A stretch of 64,000 bases of DNA from Methyloprofundus sp. (GCA_014859465.1 JACUUF010000006.1:1-64000); one strand, 5' to 3'; counted from the first letter of the stretch, positions 10,383 to 22,147 are shown. The notes: a model not told the origin generated them from the sequence alone. Made by a program: numbers and translations.

Positions 10383-11657
10383 ATGAAAATTCTTATTGTC
10401 GGTAGTGGCGGGCGCGAGCATGCACTTGCCTGGAAAGCGAGCCAATCCCCTAAAGTAACCAACGTTTTTGTCGCTCCCGGCAATGCCGGCACCGCTTTAG
10501 AAGATAAACTCATTAATATCGACTTTGCAGTTGAAGATATAGCCGGCTTATTGGCTTTCGCACAAAAAGAAGCCATCGATTTAACCATCATTGGCCCTGA
10601 AATTCCGTTAGTTTTAGGTATCGTTGATGCATTTCAAGCGGCCGGACTAAAATGTTTCGGCCCTAGCGCTAAAGCGGCGCAATTAGAAGGATCAAAAAAA
10701 TTCTGCAAAGATTTTATGGCTCGTCATAATATTGCTACCGCAGCGTATGACACGTTTACTGAAGTCCAAGCCGCTATTGACTATATCAAAGCCAAAGGTG
10801 CGCCGATTGTCATTAAAGCCGATGGTCTGGCCGCTGGCAAAGGCGTGATTGTCGCGCAAACTGAAGCTGAAGCAATTTCTGCGGTTGAAGATATGCTTTC
10901 CGGGAATAGTTTTGGCGCAGCGGGTAATCGCGTCGTTATCGAAGAATTTCTAGTTGGCGAAGAAGCCAGCTTTATTGTCATTGCCGATGGCATACAAGCC
11001 TTGCCCATGGCTAGCTCGCAAGATCATAAAGCGCGCGATAATGGCGATTTAGGGCCTAATACTGGGGGCATGGGCGCTTACTCTCCCGCGCCAATCGTAA
11101 CAGACGAAATTCATCAACGCGTTATGGATGAAGTGATTAACCCAACATTAAAAGGCATGGCTGATGATGGCATTCCTTACACGGGCTTTTTATATGCTGG
11201 CTTAATGATCTCTCCTACTGGCGACATCAAAGTACTGGAATATAACTGCCGTTTTGGTGACCCTGAAACACAGCCGATTATGATGCGCCTAAAAAGCGAC
11301 CTTGTAGCGCTATGTGATGCCGCACTAACACAAGATCTAGCTAACATCACCACTGAGTGGGATGAGCGCAGCGCCTTAGGCGTTGTTTTAGCGGCAGGAG
11401 GTTATCCTGATAGCTATGCCAAAGGCGCAATCATCAGCGGCTTACCAACCACTGAAAATGCAGATAGCAAAGTGTTTCATGCCGGAACCAAACTACAAAA
11501 TGGTCACGTTATAACCAATGGCGGACGCGTTTTATGCGCCTGCGCTTTAGGCAGCAGTATTAAAGAAGCACAAGACAAAGCTTATGAATTAACCAATCAA
11601 ATCAGCTGGGATAAGCTTTATTACCGCACTGATATTGGATTTAAAGCATTGAAATAA
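10383..11657 (+). CDS. purD: phosphoribosylamine--glycine ligase
   Basis: 424 aa; MKILIVGSGGREHALAWK, ATP-grasp motifs, YNCRFGDPETQ. Confidence 0.97.
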   Translation: MKILIVGSGGREHALAWKASQSPKVTNVFVAPGNAGTALEDKLINIDFAVEDIAGLLAFAQKEAIDLTIIGPEIPLVLGIVDAFQAAGLKCFGPSAKAAQLEGSKKFCKDFMARHNIATAAYDTFTEVQAAIDYIKAKGAPIVIKADGLAAGKGVIVAQTEAEAISAVEDMLSGNSFGAAGNRVVIEEFLVGEEASFIVIADGIQALPMASSQDHKARDNGDLGPNTGGMGAYSPAPIVTDEIHQRVMDEVINPTLKGMADDGIPYTGFLYAGLMISPTGDIKVLEYNCRFGDPETQPIMMRLKSDLVALCDAALTQDLANITTEWDERSALGVVLAAGGYPDSYAKGAIISGLPTTENADSKVFHAGTKLQNGHVITNGGRVLCACALGSSIKEAQDKAYELTNQISWDKLYYRTDIGFKALK

Positions 11658-11672
11658 AAGTATAATCTCATT

Positions 11673-11714
11673 TTGTGAGCGGGACTTTAGTCATGCTTAA
11701 AGTCCCGCTCACAA
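11673..11714. repeat. perfect 17-bp inverted repeat (hairpin) between purD and DUF3422 gene
   Basis: TTGTGAGCGGGACTTTA - GTCATGCT - TAAAGTCCCGCTCACAA. Confidence 0.7.
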
Positions 11715-11736
11715 CACCCTTACAAAAATCAATAAC

Positions 11737-13029
11737 GTGACCAAGCTTCTACATATCCCCGAAAATCACGCCCTACGCTTTAGCTTGCATAACGAGATCC
11801 ATGCGCGCCCACCTGTCTCGCTAAAGCTCCCTGTCAGTGCCAGCCATCTTGCTTTAACACTAAATGAAGCGGAAAAAGCGCAAGAGTATGAGCATTTAAA
11901 AATTTTATGCAGCCGCTTTGCGGTCAATCCACCGCCGAGAAAAGCAAGTCACTTCACGGCTACGTTTGATACTTTTTTATTTCATTGGGAACAACACGGT
12001 GAATTTAGTACCTATTGCTTTTATGTCAAAACCGTCGATAGCGATAAGCCATTTGCTAAACCTGCATTAGCCTATGCACCAATGGATTGGTTAGATCAAC
12101 TGGTAGGTAAATCGATTGTCGCAGCACATGCAGTGATTATGCCAGCTACCGATCAAGTCCCCAGTACGGCCGAGGTTAGTCATTACTTTGAAGGCAATGC
12201 GCTTGTGGGCTCACAAGTAACCGGCGGTGACGCGACTGCTTTCACCGATTTTCGCATACATAATGACGGCTTTAGTCGCTTTCTCATCTTTGACAAGCAA
12301 TTACTATCACAACAAGCCGGTCGCTTATTACAACGCCTGTTTGAAATTGAAGTGTATCGCGTCATGTCTCTGCTTGCCTTTCCCGTCGCGCAAGCACTTG
12401 CACCACTGGCAAGTACAGCAGAGCAGCGCTTATCCGAAATTACCACCGATATGGCGCAACATGATTGTGATGATGGCTTATTATTAGAGCAACTCACTCG
12501 GCTTGCCGCAGAAGTTGAAAGCCATATTTCACACAGCCAATTTCGCTTTGGAGCCGCACATGCTTATCATAAAATCGTCAATCAACGCATCACCGATATT
12601 CGAGAAGTTAAAATTCAAGGCGTACAAACCATCGGTGAATTTTTAGGCAAACGTTTGCAGCCGGCGATTACCACGTGCCAATCAACCGCCAAACGCTTCA
12701 GCTTGCTTTCAGAAAGAATTAGCAATGCCAGCCAGCTACTCCGTACCCGTGTCGATATTTCCATAGAACGGCAAAACCAGGCCTTACTGACTTCTATGGA
12801 TTTACGCGTAAAAATGCAATTACGCTTTCAGGAAACAGTGGAAGGCTTATCCATAGTCGCCATTACTAGCTATATAGTCAGCCTATTGAATTCGGCGGCT
12901 AAAGCGCTAAACAGTGCAGAATTAACCACAATTAAACCTGAAATAGTTTCCGGCGTCGCTATTCCTATCGTGTTCATAATCGTTGCTATTGGCGTGCGCC
13001 GTTTACATAAAAAAATCAAAGCTAGTTGA
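11737..13029 (+). CDS. DUF3422 family protein
   Basis: 430 aa; LHNEIHARPP N-terminal motif and two C-terminal TM segments. Confidence 0.85.
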   Translation: MTKLLHIPENHALRFSLHNEIHARPPVSLKLPVSASHLALTLNEAEKAQEYEHLKILCSRFAVNPPPRKASHFTATFDTFLFHWEQHGEFSTYCFYVKTVDSDKPFAKPALAYAPMDWLDQLVGKSIVAAHAVIMPATDQVPSTAEVSHYFEGNALVGSQVTGGDATAFTDFRIHNDGFSRFLIFDKQLLSQQAGRLLQRLFEIEVYRVMSLLAFPVAQALAPLASTAEQRLSEITTDMAQHDCDDGLLLEQLTRLAAEVESHISHSQFRFGAAHAYHKIVNQRITDIREVKIQGVQTIGEFLGKRLQPAITTCQSTAKRFSLLSERISNASQLLRTRVDISIERQNQALLTSMDLRVKMQLRFQETVEGLSIVAITSYIVSLLNSAAKALNSAELTTIKPEIVSGVAIPIVFIIVAIGVRRLHKKIKAS

Positions 13030-13138
13030 TCACAAATTATTTCCTAAGGCTAAATACCTAACTACAAGGTAAGTTTCAATCAGCTAATATAAAAACAACC
13101 ACACAAGCGAACTAAAAATCTATTCACTTTCAGCATAA

Positions 13139-13175
13139 AAAAGCCCCGCTATCTTTACAGATAACGGGGCTTTTA
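13139..13175 (-). terminator. rho-independent terminator of groESL
   Basis: AAAGCCCCG(C)TATCT...AGATAACGGGGCTTTT hairpin with flanking A/T runs on both sides. Confidence 0.8.
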
Positions 13176-13205
13176 TTTAAGCAAACAGAGGCAATAAGCG
13201 CGAGC

Positions 13206-14870
<1,665 letters not shown>

Positions 14871-14912
14871 TTATTGGTTGAATGTTAGTATCAATTCTAA
14901 GTGCATCTAGGT

Positions 14913-15200
14913 TTAACCTAAGATACCCATAATATCGTCTTCACGCATCACGATAACTTCTTCACCGTCGATTTTAACTTCGCTACCCGAGTATTTACCA
15001 AATAACACTCTATCACCGACTTTAACGTGTAATTCATGCACTTGACCGTTATCTAAAACTTTACCCGTACCCACGGCTAATACTTCGCCTTCGCTTGGCT
15101 TTTCGGTAGCAGAACCAGGTAAAACGATACCACCGGCTGTTTTTGTTTCTTCTGCAACACGTTTAACGATCACACGGTCGTGTAAAGGGCGTATTTTCAT
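14913..15200 (-). CDS. groES: 10 kDa co-chaperonin GroES
   Basis: 95 aa; [36 protein letters not shown]. Confidence 0.99.
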   Translation of the reverse strand: MKIRPLHDRVIVKRVAEETKTAGGIVLPGSATEKPSEGEVLAVGTGKVLDNGQVHELHVKVGDRVLFGKYSGSEVKIDGEEVIVMREDDIMGILG

Positions 15201-15248
15201 TCAAATATCTCCTAAAATAATAATAAAAAATTAAAAAACTAAAATCGA

Positions 15249-15275
15249 TTAGCACTCACTTAATACGAGTGCTAA
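15249..15275 (-). promoter_or_regulatory. CIRCE operator (HrcA binding site)
   Basis: TTAGCACTC-N9-GAGTGCTAA, exact consensus match, upstream of groES. Confidence 0.96.
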
Positions 15276-15302
15276 TAATAATCCACTTTTGCAGTCTGTC
15301 AA
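15275..15302 (-). promoter_or_regulatory. predicted sigma70-type promoter for groESL
   Basis: Minus strand TTGACA-16 nt-TATTAT abutting CIRCE. Confidence 0.7.
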
Positions 15303-15349
15303 GTTTGTGGCATCATTCATCTCCTGCTTACCGAAAACGACATGCAAAA

Positions 15350-16102
15350 ATGAACGACGATCAACTCTTACGCTACAGCCGTCAAATCATGCTCCCGCAA
15401 GTGGACATTGAAGGGCAAGAAAAACTACTGAATGCCCGCCTACTGATTATTGGTGCTGGCGGACTAGGCTCTCCTGCTGCGATGTATCTTGCTGCAGCGG
15501 GAGTGGGCAATATCACTATTTATGATAATGACCAAGTTGACTTATCCAATTTACAACGACAGATAGCTCATTACACAAACGATATTGGGACAGATAAAGT
15601 CATTTCAACCCAGCACACATTAAATAATATAAATCCTGATATAAAAGTGTTTGCTTGCAAGCAACGCTTAGCTGGCGACGCTTTGGAAAATGCCGTTAGC
15701 AATGCAGATATAGTCTTGGATTGTTCAGATAATTTTAGTACACGCTTTGCTATCAATAGCGCCTGCGTAAAACAGAAAACAGCATTAGTATCAGGGGCGG
15801 CAATTCGCTTTGAAGGACAAGTCAGTGTTTTTACCCCAGGACATAACGACAGCCCTTGCTATAACTGTTTATACGCAGAAAGTGGTGAAGAATTACAAAA
15901 TTGCGCCACCAATGGCGTTATTGCACCGATTACTGGCATTATTGGCAGCATTCAGGCTATGGAAGCCTTGAAATTGATTATGAATATTGGCGAAAGCCTG
16001 GCGGGGCGTTTATTATTGTTAGATGGCTTATCTATGCAATGGAATGAAATGAAATTACGTAAAAACGTTAATTGCCCAACTTGTAGAGCCTTAAACAACT
16101 AA
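15350..16102 (+). CDS. moeB: HesA/MoeB/ThiF family adenylyltransferase
   Basis: GAGGLGSPAAMYLAAAGVG, DNDQVDLSNLQRQ, CxxC zinc motifs; ATG at 15350 preferred because the 15269 start lies inside CIRCE. Confidence 0.88.
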   Translation: MNDDQLLRYSRQIMLPQVDIEGQEKLLNARLLIIGAGGLGSPAAMYLAAAGVGNITIYDNDQVDLSNLQRQIAHYTNDIGTDKVISTQHTLNNINPDIKVFACKQRLAGDALENAVSNADIVLDCSDNFSTRFAINSACVKQKTALVSGAAIRFEGQVSVFTPGHNDSPCYNCLYAESGEELQNCATNGVIAPITGIIGSIQAMEALKLIMNIGESLAGRLLLLDGLSMQWNEMKLRKNVNCPTCRALNN

Positions 16103-16208
16103 AAATAAGCATGAAATAAATCAAATAGGGAACGTTTTTCAGCCTGCCTTAATAAATCGGCAAAAGGGTAGGCACCGCCCACCCCATGAAACGTTTGAAA
16201 CTGAAATT

Positions 16209-16343
16209 TTACTCACTATCACCTTCAGCTCTAGCCTCTTCATGCTTTTTAACATATTTATAAATAAAGTATCCTAACGGTGCAAAAGCAGCCCCTGCGA
16301 CAATCCACATTAAAATAGTCATCAAAATAATATCACCAGTCAT
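16209..16343 (-). CDS. 44 aa single-TM small membrane protein
   Basis: Below ORF-track cutoff; MTGDIILMTILMWIVAGAAFAPLGYFIYKYVKKHEEARAEGDSE with strong GGAGGT ribosome-binding site upstream of the ATG. Confidence 0.65.
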   Translation of the reverse strand: MTGDIILMTILMWIVAGAAFAPLGYFIYKYVKKHEEARAEGDSE

Positions 16344-16552
16344 AACCCACCTCCGAAAATTTTATTATTTTTAACCCAATATGAGAGAACCAAATATAAC
16401 GCGCCCTTGCTATTCTCACAAGTATATTATGTGTATTTAGCTTGTTATCGAAGTTGCCAAACAAAAAACTTCATCGTATACTGACAATCAGCTTACTTGA
16501 TCAAGCTAGCATAATAAAAATTAAATATTTAAATATTAATCCGGAGAAATTT

Positions 16553-16627
16553 ATGAAATGGGAAACACCTGCTTATACTGATTTACGTTTTGGTTTTGAA
16601 GTCACTATGTACATCTACAACCGTTAA
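16553..16627 (+). CDS. pqqA: PQQ precursor peptide PqqA
   Basis: 24 aa MKWETPAYTDLRFGFEVTMYIYNR with conserved E-x3-Y; GGAG upstream of ATG at 16553; immediately upstream of pqqB. Confidence 0.97.
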   Translation: MKWETPAYTDLRFGFEVTMYIYNR

Positions 16628-16645
16628 TCATTCGGTTCAGAAATG

Positions 16646-16675
16646 AAAGGGCTCTTTATTGAGCCCTTTTTTTTT
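16646..16675 (+). terminator. terminator/attenuator between pqqA and pqqB
   Basis: AAAGGGCTC-TTTATT-GAGCCCTTT followed by T-run. Confidence 0.88.
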
Positions 16676-16710
16676 GTCTACTATTTCTAAATAAAATAAA
16701 ATAAAACATC

Positions 16711-17619
16711 ATGAAAATAAGAGTTCTCGGCTCAGGCGCTGGTGGTGGTTTTCCCCAATGGAACTGCAGTTGCCCAAATTGTAAAGCGGTAAGAGCAGGC
16801 ACCATCAAAGCCAGCAGGCGCAATCAATCCTCTATTGCCATTTCATCAGATAGCGAACGCTGGGTATTATTTAATGCTTCACCGGATGTACGCGCCCAAT
16901 TAGAAAATTTCCCAGAAATTCATCCTAAAAATAAAGTACGCGGTACCGGCATAGAAGCCATTGTTCTCATTGATTCTCAGATTGATCATGCTACTGGACT
17001 ACTGATACTGCGTGAAGGCGATCCGCTGAATATTTATTGCACCGAGATGGTCAAGCAAGATTTAACCACTGGCTTCCCTATTTTTAATATTTTGGAACAC
17101 TTTTGTGGCGTTAATGAGCATGCTATTCCCTTAAACGGCGACGCCTTTAGCATACCTAATATCGATGATCTTGAATTCACCGCCTTAGCCCTTAAAAGTA
17201 AAGCGCCGCCGTATTCACCGCACCGAAACGATCCGCACGAAGGTGATAATATCGGCATAATCATTCGCCAAATCTCAACCGGAAAAACCACTTTTTACGC
17301 ACCAGGCCTAGGCTTAATAGAACCACACGTAGAAAAAGCAATGGCTGAAGCCGATTGCGTTATCGTAGACGGTACCGTTTGGACTGAGGATGAACTTGCT
17401 AGCGTGGGCCGCCCTTTGTTGGCTAGAAAAATTGGTCATTTACCGCAATCCGGTGAAGGTGGCATGATCGAATTTTTAGACACCTTAGCAAAACCACGTA
17501 AAGTGCTAATCCATATTAACAATACCAACCCGATTCTCAATGATGAATCAGAAGAACGCGCGATACTGACTAAACACGGTATAGAAGTATCATTCGACAA
17601 CATGCATATCGAGCTATAA
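16711..17619 (+). CDS. pqqB: pyrroloquinoline quinone biosynthesis protein PqqB
   Basis: 302 aa; [19 protein letters not shown]. Confidence 0.97.
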   Translation: MKIRVLGSGAGGGFPQWNCSCPNCKAVRAGTIKASRRNQSSIAISSDSERWVLFNASPDVRAQLENFPEIHPKNKVRGTGIEAIVLIDSQIDHATGLLILREGDPLNIYCTEMVKQDLTTGFPIFNILEHFCGVNEHAIPLNGDAFSIPNIDDLEFTALALKSKAPPYSPHRNDPHEGDNIGIIIRQISTGKTTFYAPGLGLIEPHVEKAMAEADCVIVDGTVWTEDELASVGRPLLARKIGHLPQSGEGGMIEFLDTLAKPRKVLIHINNTNPILNDESEERAILTKHGIEVSFDNMHIEL

Positions 17620-17621
17620 TT

Positions 17622-18347
17622 ATGACTAAGCAAACGCCTTGGACGCGAGAAGAATTTGCAGCCAAATTGCACGGCATGGAAAAGTTTTATCACATTCATC
17701 ACCCTATGCACATCTTGATGAATGAAGGCAAACTAACAAAAAAACAACTGCAAGGCTGGGTTGCGAATCGATTTTATTATCAAATCATGATTCCAATTAA
17801 AGATGCTAATATTTTAGCTAATTGCCCAGATCGTGAAACTCGTGCGCTATGGACACAACGCATCTTAGATCACGACGGTCACCCAGGAGATCCGGGCGGC
17901 ATCGAAGCCTGGATACAACTAGGCATAGCCGTTGGCATGACGCGCGCAGAAGTCACTTCTTTAGAGCATGTCTTACCGGGCGTTAAATTTGCCGTTGACG
18001 CTTATGTAAATTTCGCACGCAATTCAGAATGGCATGAAGCCGCCAGCTCATCATTAACAGAATTATTCGCACCTAAAATCCATCAACAACGTCTCAGTAA
18101 TTGGCCGGAGCTTTACCCTTGGGTAGAAGAAGAAGGCTATATTTATTTCCGCAAACGTCTCACTGAAGCGCGTCGTGATGTTGAGCACGGCCTACAAATA
18201 ACGCTGGATTATTACCAAACCCGCGCGCAACAAGAACGCATGCTGGAAATTTTAAAATTCAAATTAAATGTTTTATGGAGCATGGCTGATGCGATGTATA
18301 TGGCCTACATCAATGATATGCCTCCTTATTTTAACGTTAAAGATTAA
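17622..18347 (+). CDS. pqqC: pyrroloquinoline-quinone synthase PqqC
   Basis: 241 aa; [40 protein letters not shown]. Confidence 0.97.
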   Translation: MTKQTPWTREEFAAKLHGMEKFYHIHHPMHILMNEGKLTKKQLQGWVANRFYYQIMIPIKDANILANCPDRETRALWTQRILDHDGHPGDPGGIEAWIQLGIAVGMTRAEVTSLEHVLPGVKFAVDAYVNFARNSEWHEAASSSLTELFAPKIHQQRLSNWPELYPWVEEEGYIYFRKRLTEARRDVEHGLQITLDYYQTRAQQERMLEILKFKLNVLWSMADAMYMAYINDMPPYFNVKD

Positions 18348-18445
18348 TTAAGTTGTCGGGTGGACAGATCCGCGATTGATGCAGATTTTGCTATAAGCAG
18401 ACTGAATCCGCCCTACTTTTAAATACAACACTCAAGCAAAATAAC

Positions 18446-18718
18446 ATGAGCCTTAACCCAGAACAAAAAATTCAATTTTCCCCTATGCACCGGCTACAGT
18501 GGGAAGAAGCTCAACAAAAAGATGTTATACTTTACCCCGAAGGCATGGTGGAATTAAACCAAAGTTCCGCAGCAATATTAAAACTCTGCGATGGCACACG
18601 TAACCTAGATCAACTGGTTACCGACTTGGAAGAAAAATTTGCCACCACAGGCTTACGAAACGATATTTCAGGCTTTTTAGAGGTAGCACTAGGCAATGGC
18701 TGGATCCAACAAAACTAA
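18446..18718 (+). CDS. pqqD: PqqD peptide chaperone
   Basis: 90 aa; [26 protein letters not shown]. Confidence 0.95.
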   Translation: MSLNPEQKIQFSPMHRLQWEEAQQKDVILYPEGMVELNQSSAAILKLCDGTRNLDQLVTDLEEKFATTGLRNDISGFLEVALGNGWIQQN

Positions 18719-19820
18719 CATCACCCCTCCTCGCTGGTTATTAGCAGAGCTCACTTATAAATGCCCACTGCAATGCCCTTACTGCTCCAATCCTCTCGAC
18801 TATGCAAAGCATAGCGACGAAATCAGTACAGCAGATTGGAAGCGCGTACTCGCCGAAGCACGCAAAATGGGCGCGGTACAGCTCGGCTTTTCTGGTGGCG
18901 AACCTTTAACCCGCCAAGACTTACCCGAATTAGTCGAACACGCACGCGAACTCGGTTATTACTCCAATCTAATCACCTCAGGCTATGGTTTAACGGAAGC
19001 AAAAATCATTCAGTTAAAAAAAGCCGGCTTAGATCATATCCAAGTTAGCATTCAAGCCAGCAGCCAAGAGTTAAACGACCATATAGCAGGCACTAAATCA
19101 TTTCAGAGCAAACAAGAAGTAGCACGCCTAGTAAAAAAACACGGCTATCCGATGGTCTTATGCGTGGTGATTCATCGTGAAAATATTCACCAAATGGCGG
19201 ATATTTTAGCCATGGCCGAAGCGCTTGGCGCAGATTATGTTGAACTAGCCAACACCCAATACTACGGCTGGGCACATGCTAACCGCGACTTACTCATGCC
19301 CACCCAAGAACAGTACCAAGCAGCAGAAGAAATTGCCCAAACGTTTAAAGAGAAAGTCGCGGGTAAAATGAAAATCTATTATGTTGTACCTGATTTTCAT
19401 GAAGATCGCCCCAAAGCCTGCATGAATGGCTGGGGCACTACGTTTTTAACGATTGCCCCTGATGGCGTTGCCCTGCCCTGTCATTCCGCGCGTGAATTGC
19501 CTGGTTTAGATTGCCCGAATGTCAACGATTATAGTGTTTCTGAAATCTGGCATGAATCCAAAGCATTTAACTTTTTCCGTGGCACAGAATGGATGCAAGA
19601 GCCGTGCAAAAGTTGCGCTGAAAAAGACAAAGACTTTGGCGGCTGTCGCTGCCAAGCCTATTTACTCACTGGCGATATGTACAAAACTGACCCAGTATGC
19701 AGTAAATCACCAGATAAGCACATCATCACAGAGGCTATTGCGTCAGCGCGGCAATCAGCATTAAGCGACAATGAAAAACCGCTAATTTTCCGTAATAGCA
19801 AGAACTCAAAAGCTTATTAG
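18696..19820 (+). CDS. pqqE: radical SAM PqqE
   Basis: 374 aa; radical [20 protein letters not shown]-terminal SPASM cysteines. Confidence 0.97.
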   Translation: MAGSNKTNITPPRWLLAELTYKCPLQCPYCSNPLDYAKHSDEISTADWKRVLAEARKMGAVQLGFSGGEPLTRQDLPELVEHARELGYYSNLITSGYGLTEAKIIQLKKAGLDHIQVSIQASSQELNDHIAGTKSFQSKQEVARLVKKHGYPMVLCVVIHRENIHQMADILAMAEALGADYVELANTQYYGWAHANRDLLMPTQEQYQAAEEIAQTFKEKVAGKMKIYYVVPDFHEDRPKACMNGWGTTFLTIAPDGVALPCHSARELPGLDCPNVNDYSVSEIWHESKAFNFFRGTEWMQEPCKSCAEKDKDFGGCRCQAYLLTGDMYKTDPVCSKSPDKHIITEAIASARQSALSDNEKPLIFRNSKNSKAY

Positions 19821-19827
19821 GCCTCGT

Positions 19828-20256
19828 ATGAGCTTAGATTTTTCAGCGTTTGCCAATGCCATCAGTCAGCTAGAAAAAAGTTTGGACTACGCGACCTCGC
19901 CATTAGCCAAGAGCGACCCAGGCTTATTTGAACAATTGCGCAATTCAATTATTCAATGCTTTGAATTTACTTATGAGCTCAGCCATAAAATGCTCAAGCG
20001 CTTTCTGGAAGAAACAGCGGCAAGCGCTGAAGACATTAATACCCACTCCTTTCAAGACCTGATTCGTACTGGCAACGAAAAAGACTTACTGCGCTCTGAC
20101 TGGCTGGTTTGGCGCACTTATCGCCAAGCGAGAATTAATAGCAGCCATTCTTATGACGCCGATAAAGCCGAACAAGTATATCAAATAGCCGCTGATTTTT
20201 TGCTTGAGGTCAAATACCTTCACCAGCAACTCATAGCAAGAAGTAACAAAGAATGA
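19828..20256 (+). CDS. HepT/HI0074-like nucleotidyltransferase substrate-binding (HEPN-type) protein, putative toxin
   Basis: 142 aa; FEFTYELSHKMLKRFLEE and RINSSH (R-x4-H) motif; ATGA overlap with downstream MNT gene. Confidence 0.85.
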   Translation: MSLDFSAFANAISQLEKSLDYATSPLAKSDPGLFEQLRNSIIQCFEFTYELSHKMLKRFLEETAASAEDINTHSFQDLIRTGNEKDLLRSDWLVWRTYRQARINSSHSYDADKAEQVYQIAADFLLEVKYLHQQLIARSNKE

Positions 20257-20537
20257 CCGATAGCATGGCTTTAGCAAAACTTGCTGTAAAGCCAGAAGAA
20301 TGGAAAGAAATAAACCAGATACTTAAAACCTACGCACCTTTATATGAAGTATGGGCATTTGGTTCGCGCGTCACAGGAAAAGCCAAACAATTTTCCGATC
20401 TGGATTTAGCTATTATCACCCAACAGTCTCTACCTTTAAGTGAGTATGCCATTATAAAGGAAGCCTTTGATGAATCAGACTTACCTTTCAAAGTAGATAT
20501 AGTAGATTGGGCGGCGACGTCAATCAACTTTCAATAA
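20253..20537 (+). CDS. MntA/HI0073-like minimal nucleotidyltransferase, putative antitoxin
   Basis: 94 aa; FGSRVTGKAKQFSDLDLAI = GS-x10-DxD nucleotidyltransferase motif. Confidence 0.87.
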   Translation: MTDSMALAKLAVKPEEWKEINQILKTYAPLYEVWAFGSRVTGKAKQFSDLDLAIITQQSLPLSEYAIIKEAFDESDLPFKVDIVDWAATSINFQ

Positions 20538-20640
20538 ATCATTAAAGCTAATAAAGTGAGCGTACAATGCGCACAAGACAAAATAGACGAGAACTAAATA
20601 GCGCACTCCTTGTTTTAATTTTTTACTATAAAAAAATAAT

Positions 20641-21975
20641 ATGATTGAAGAATTATTGTCAAAGAAAAGGTTTTATAACTTTAAGAAAATAGTTAAAGAT
20701 AATAATGAAGTTGATTATAGAAGTAGCTTTCAGAAAGATTATGATAGGTTGATTTTTTCAAATTCTTTTAGACGCCTGTCAAGAAAAACGCAAGTCCACC
20801 CCTTATCTGCAAACGATCATGTTCATAATAGACTAACCCATAGTTTAGAAGTTGCCAGCGTAGGAAGATCTTTAGGGCTTCAGTGTGGAAAAATGCTAAA
20901 AGCACAATATCCTACTGAAGAAATTGAGCCTTACGATGTTGCCTATATTATCCAGACGGCATGTTTAGCACATGATATTGGCAACCCACCCTTTGGTCAT
21001 GCTGGAGAAGAAGTCATTAAAGAATGGTTTAAAACACATGCTAATACTGAATTTTTAAGTTCTTTGAAAGCTGAAGAAATCAGTGATTTTCAACATTTTG
21101 ACGGTAATGCACAGAGCCTCAGAATTGTCAGTCAAATTGAAAATAACTTATCTCTTGGAGGTATGCGGCTTACGTTTGCCACCCTAGGTGCATTGGTAAA
21201 ATATCCTTATTCTTCAAGTGAGTGCAAGAAAAATGGCAGGTCAAAGTTTAATTGTTTTCAAAGCGAAAAAGAATTTTTTGATATTTTGTTTAGCGAACTT
21301 GGACTAAAAAGAGCGGATGGCTCTTATAAGAGACATATCTTTTCTTATTTAATGGAAGCAGCTGATGATATTTGTTACGGACTACTCGACTTACAAGATG
21401 CTATTGAGCTTGAAATCATCACTATTAATGATGTCCAAGCTATTTTTAGTCTGCTTTGTGATCGCACTGAAGTAGCAGAAACTTACGCCAATGATTCACT
21501 TTCTGACATTAAAAAAGTATCCAAGCTGGTCGCAAAAGCGATTGATAATTTAGCTATACATACCATGGAGGTATTTAAGGCAAACTACGAAGCATTAATG
21601 GGTGATCAGCAGCCAAAAGATTTAATTTCTTTATTCTCAGATGCAGCTCTAAAAAAAGGGATCGAGGATGCAAAAAGATTAGGGCACGAGAAAATATTTA
21701 ATGAACATAGAAAGATTGAACTTGAGTTGGGCGCCTATAATATTATAGAGACCATACTCGACAATCTAATCAAAGCTACATTTGAGCTGTATCAGACAGA
21801 TGAAGATTCACTTTCGTTTAGAAATAAGAGAGCGTTAGCTTTAATGGGGGGTGATAAGCCAGAAAAATCTGCTGAGTTATTTCATATGTACCAAAAAGTA
21901 ACCGATTACCTTGTAGGCATGACGGATAATCATGCAAAGTATGTAGCAAGCCAATTAAATGGTATGGGTATTTAA
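20641..21975 (+). CDS. dgt: deoxyguanosinetriphosphate triphosphohydrolase-like (HD domain dNTPase)
   Basis: 444 aa; RRLSRKTQVHPL, RLTHSLEVASVGRSLG, ACLAHDIGNPPFGHAGE (HD motif). Confidence 0.92.
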   Translation: MIEELLSKKRFYNFKKIVKDNNEVDYRSSFQKDYDRLIFSNSFRRLSRKTQVHPLSANDHVHNRLTHSLEVASVGRSLGLQCGKMLKAQYPTEEIEPYDVAYIIQTACLAHDIGNPPFGHAGEEVIKEWFKTHANTEFLSSLKAEEISDFQHFDGNAQSLRIVSQIENNLSLGGMRLTFATLGALVKYPYSSSECKKNGRSKFNCFQSEKEFFDILFSELGLKRADGSYKRHIFSYLMEAADDICYGLLDLQDAIELEIITINDVQAIFSLLCDRTEVAETYANDSLSDIKKVSKLVAKAIDNLAIHTMEVFKANYEALMGDQQPKDLISLFSDAALKKGIEDAKRLGHEKIFNEHRKIELELGAYNIIETILDNLIKATFELYQTDEDSLSFRNKRALALMGGDKPEKSAELFHMYQKVTDYLVGMTDNHAKYVASQLNGMGI

Positions 21976-22147
21976 TACCTTCTCTGGCCAAGCAGAGCCT
22001 CTAAATTACACCGCTACTGTTTTGCCTCACCGATAAACAAGGTGAATATTATGCGCACTATAATTGACTGTTTTAGTGCAAAGCAGTCCCATAACGCCAT
22101 TTTTTAATTCAGATTAATCCAATCTCCATAAAACAAAAGGAATACTC

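Noticed and set aside
15269-15349. N-terminal extension of the MoeB ORF
   Set aside because: It overlaps the CIRCE operator and groES promoter; ATG at 15350 fits the family N-terminus (MNDDQLLRYSRQIMLPQ).
16442-16552. Extension of the pqqA ORF to 61 aa
   Set aside because: The typical PqqA starts MKWETP at 16553 with its own ribosome-binding site.
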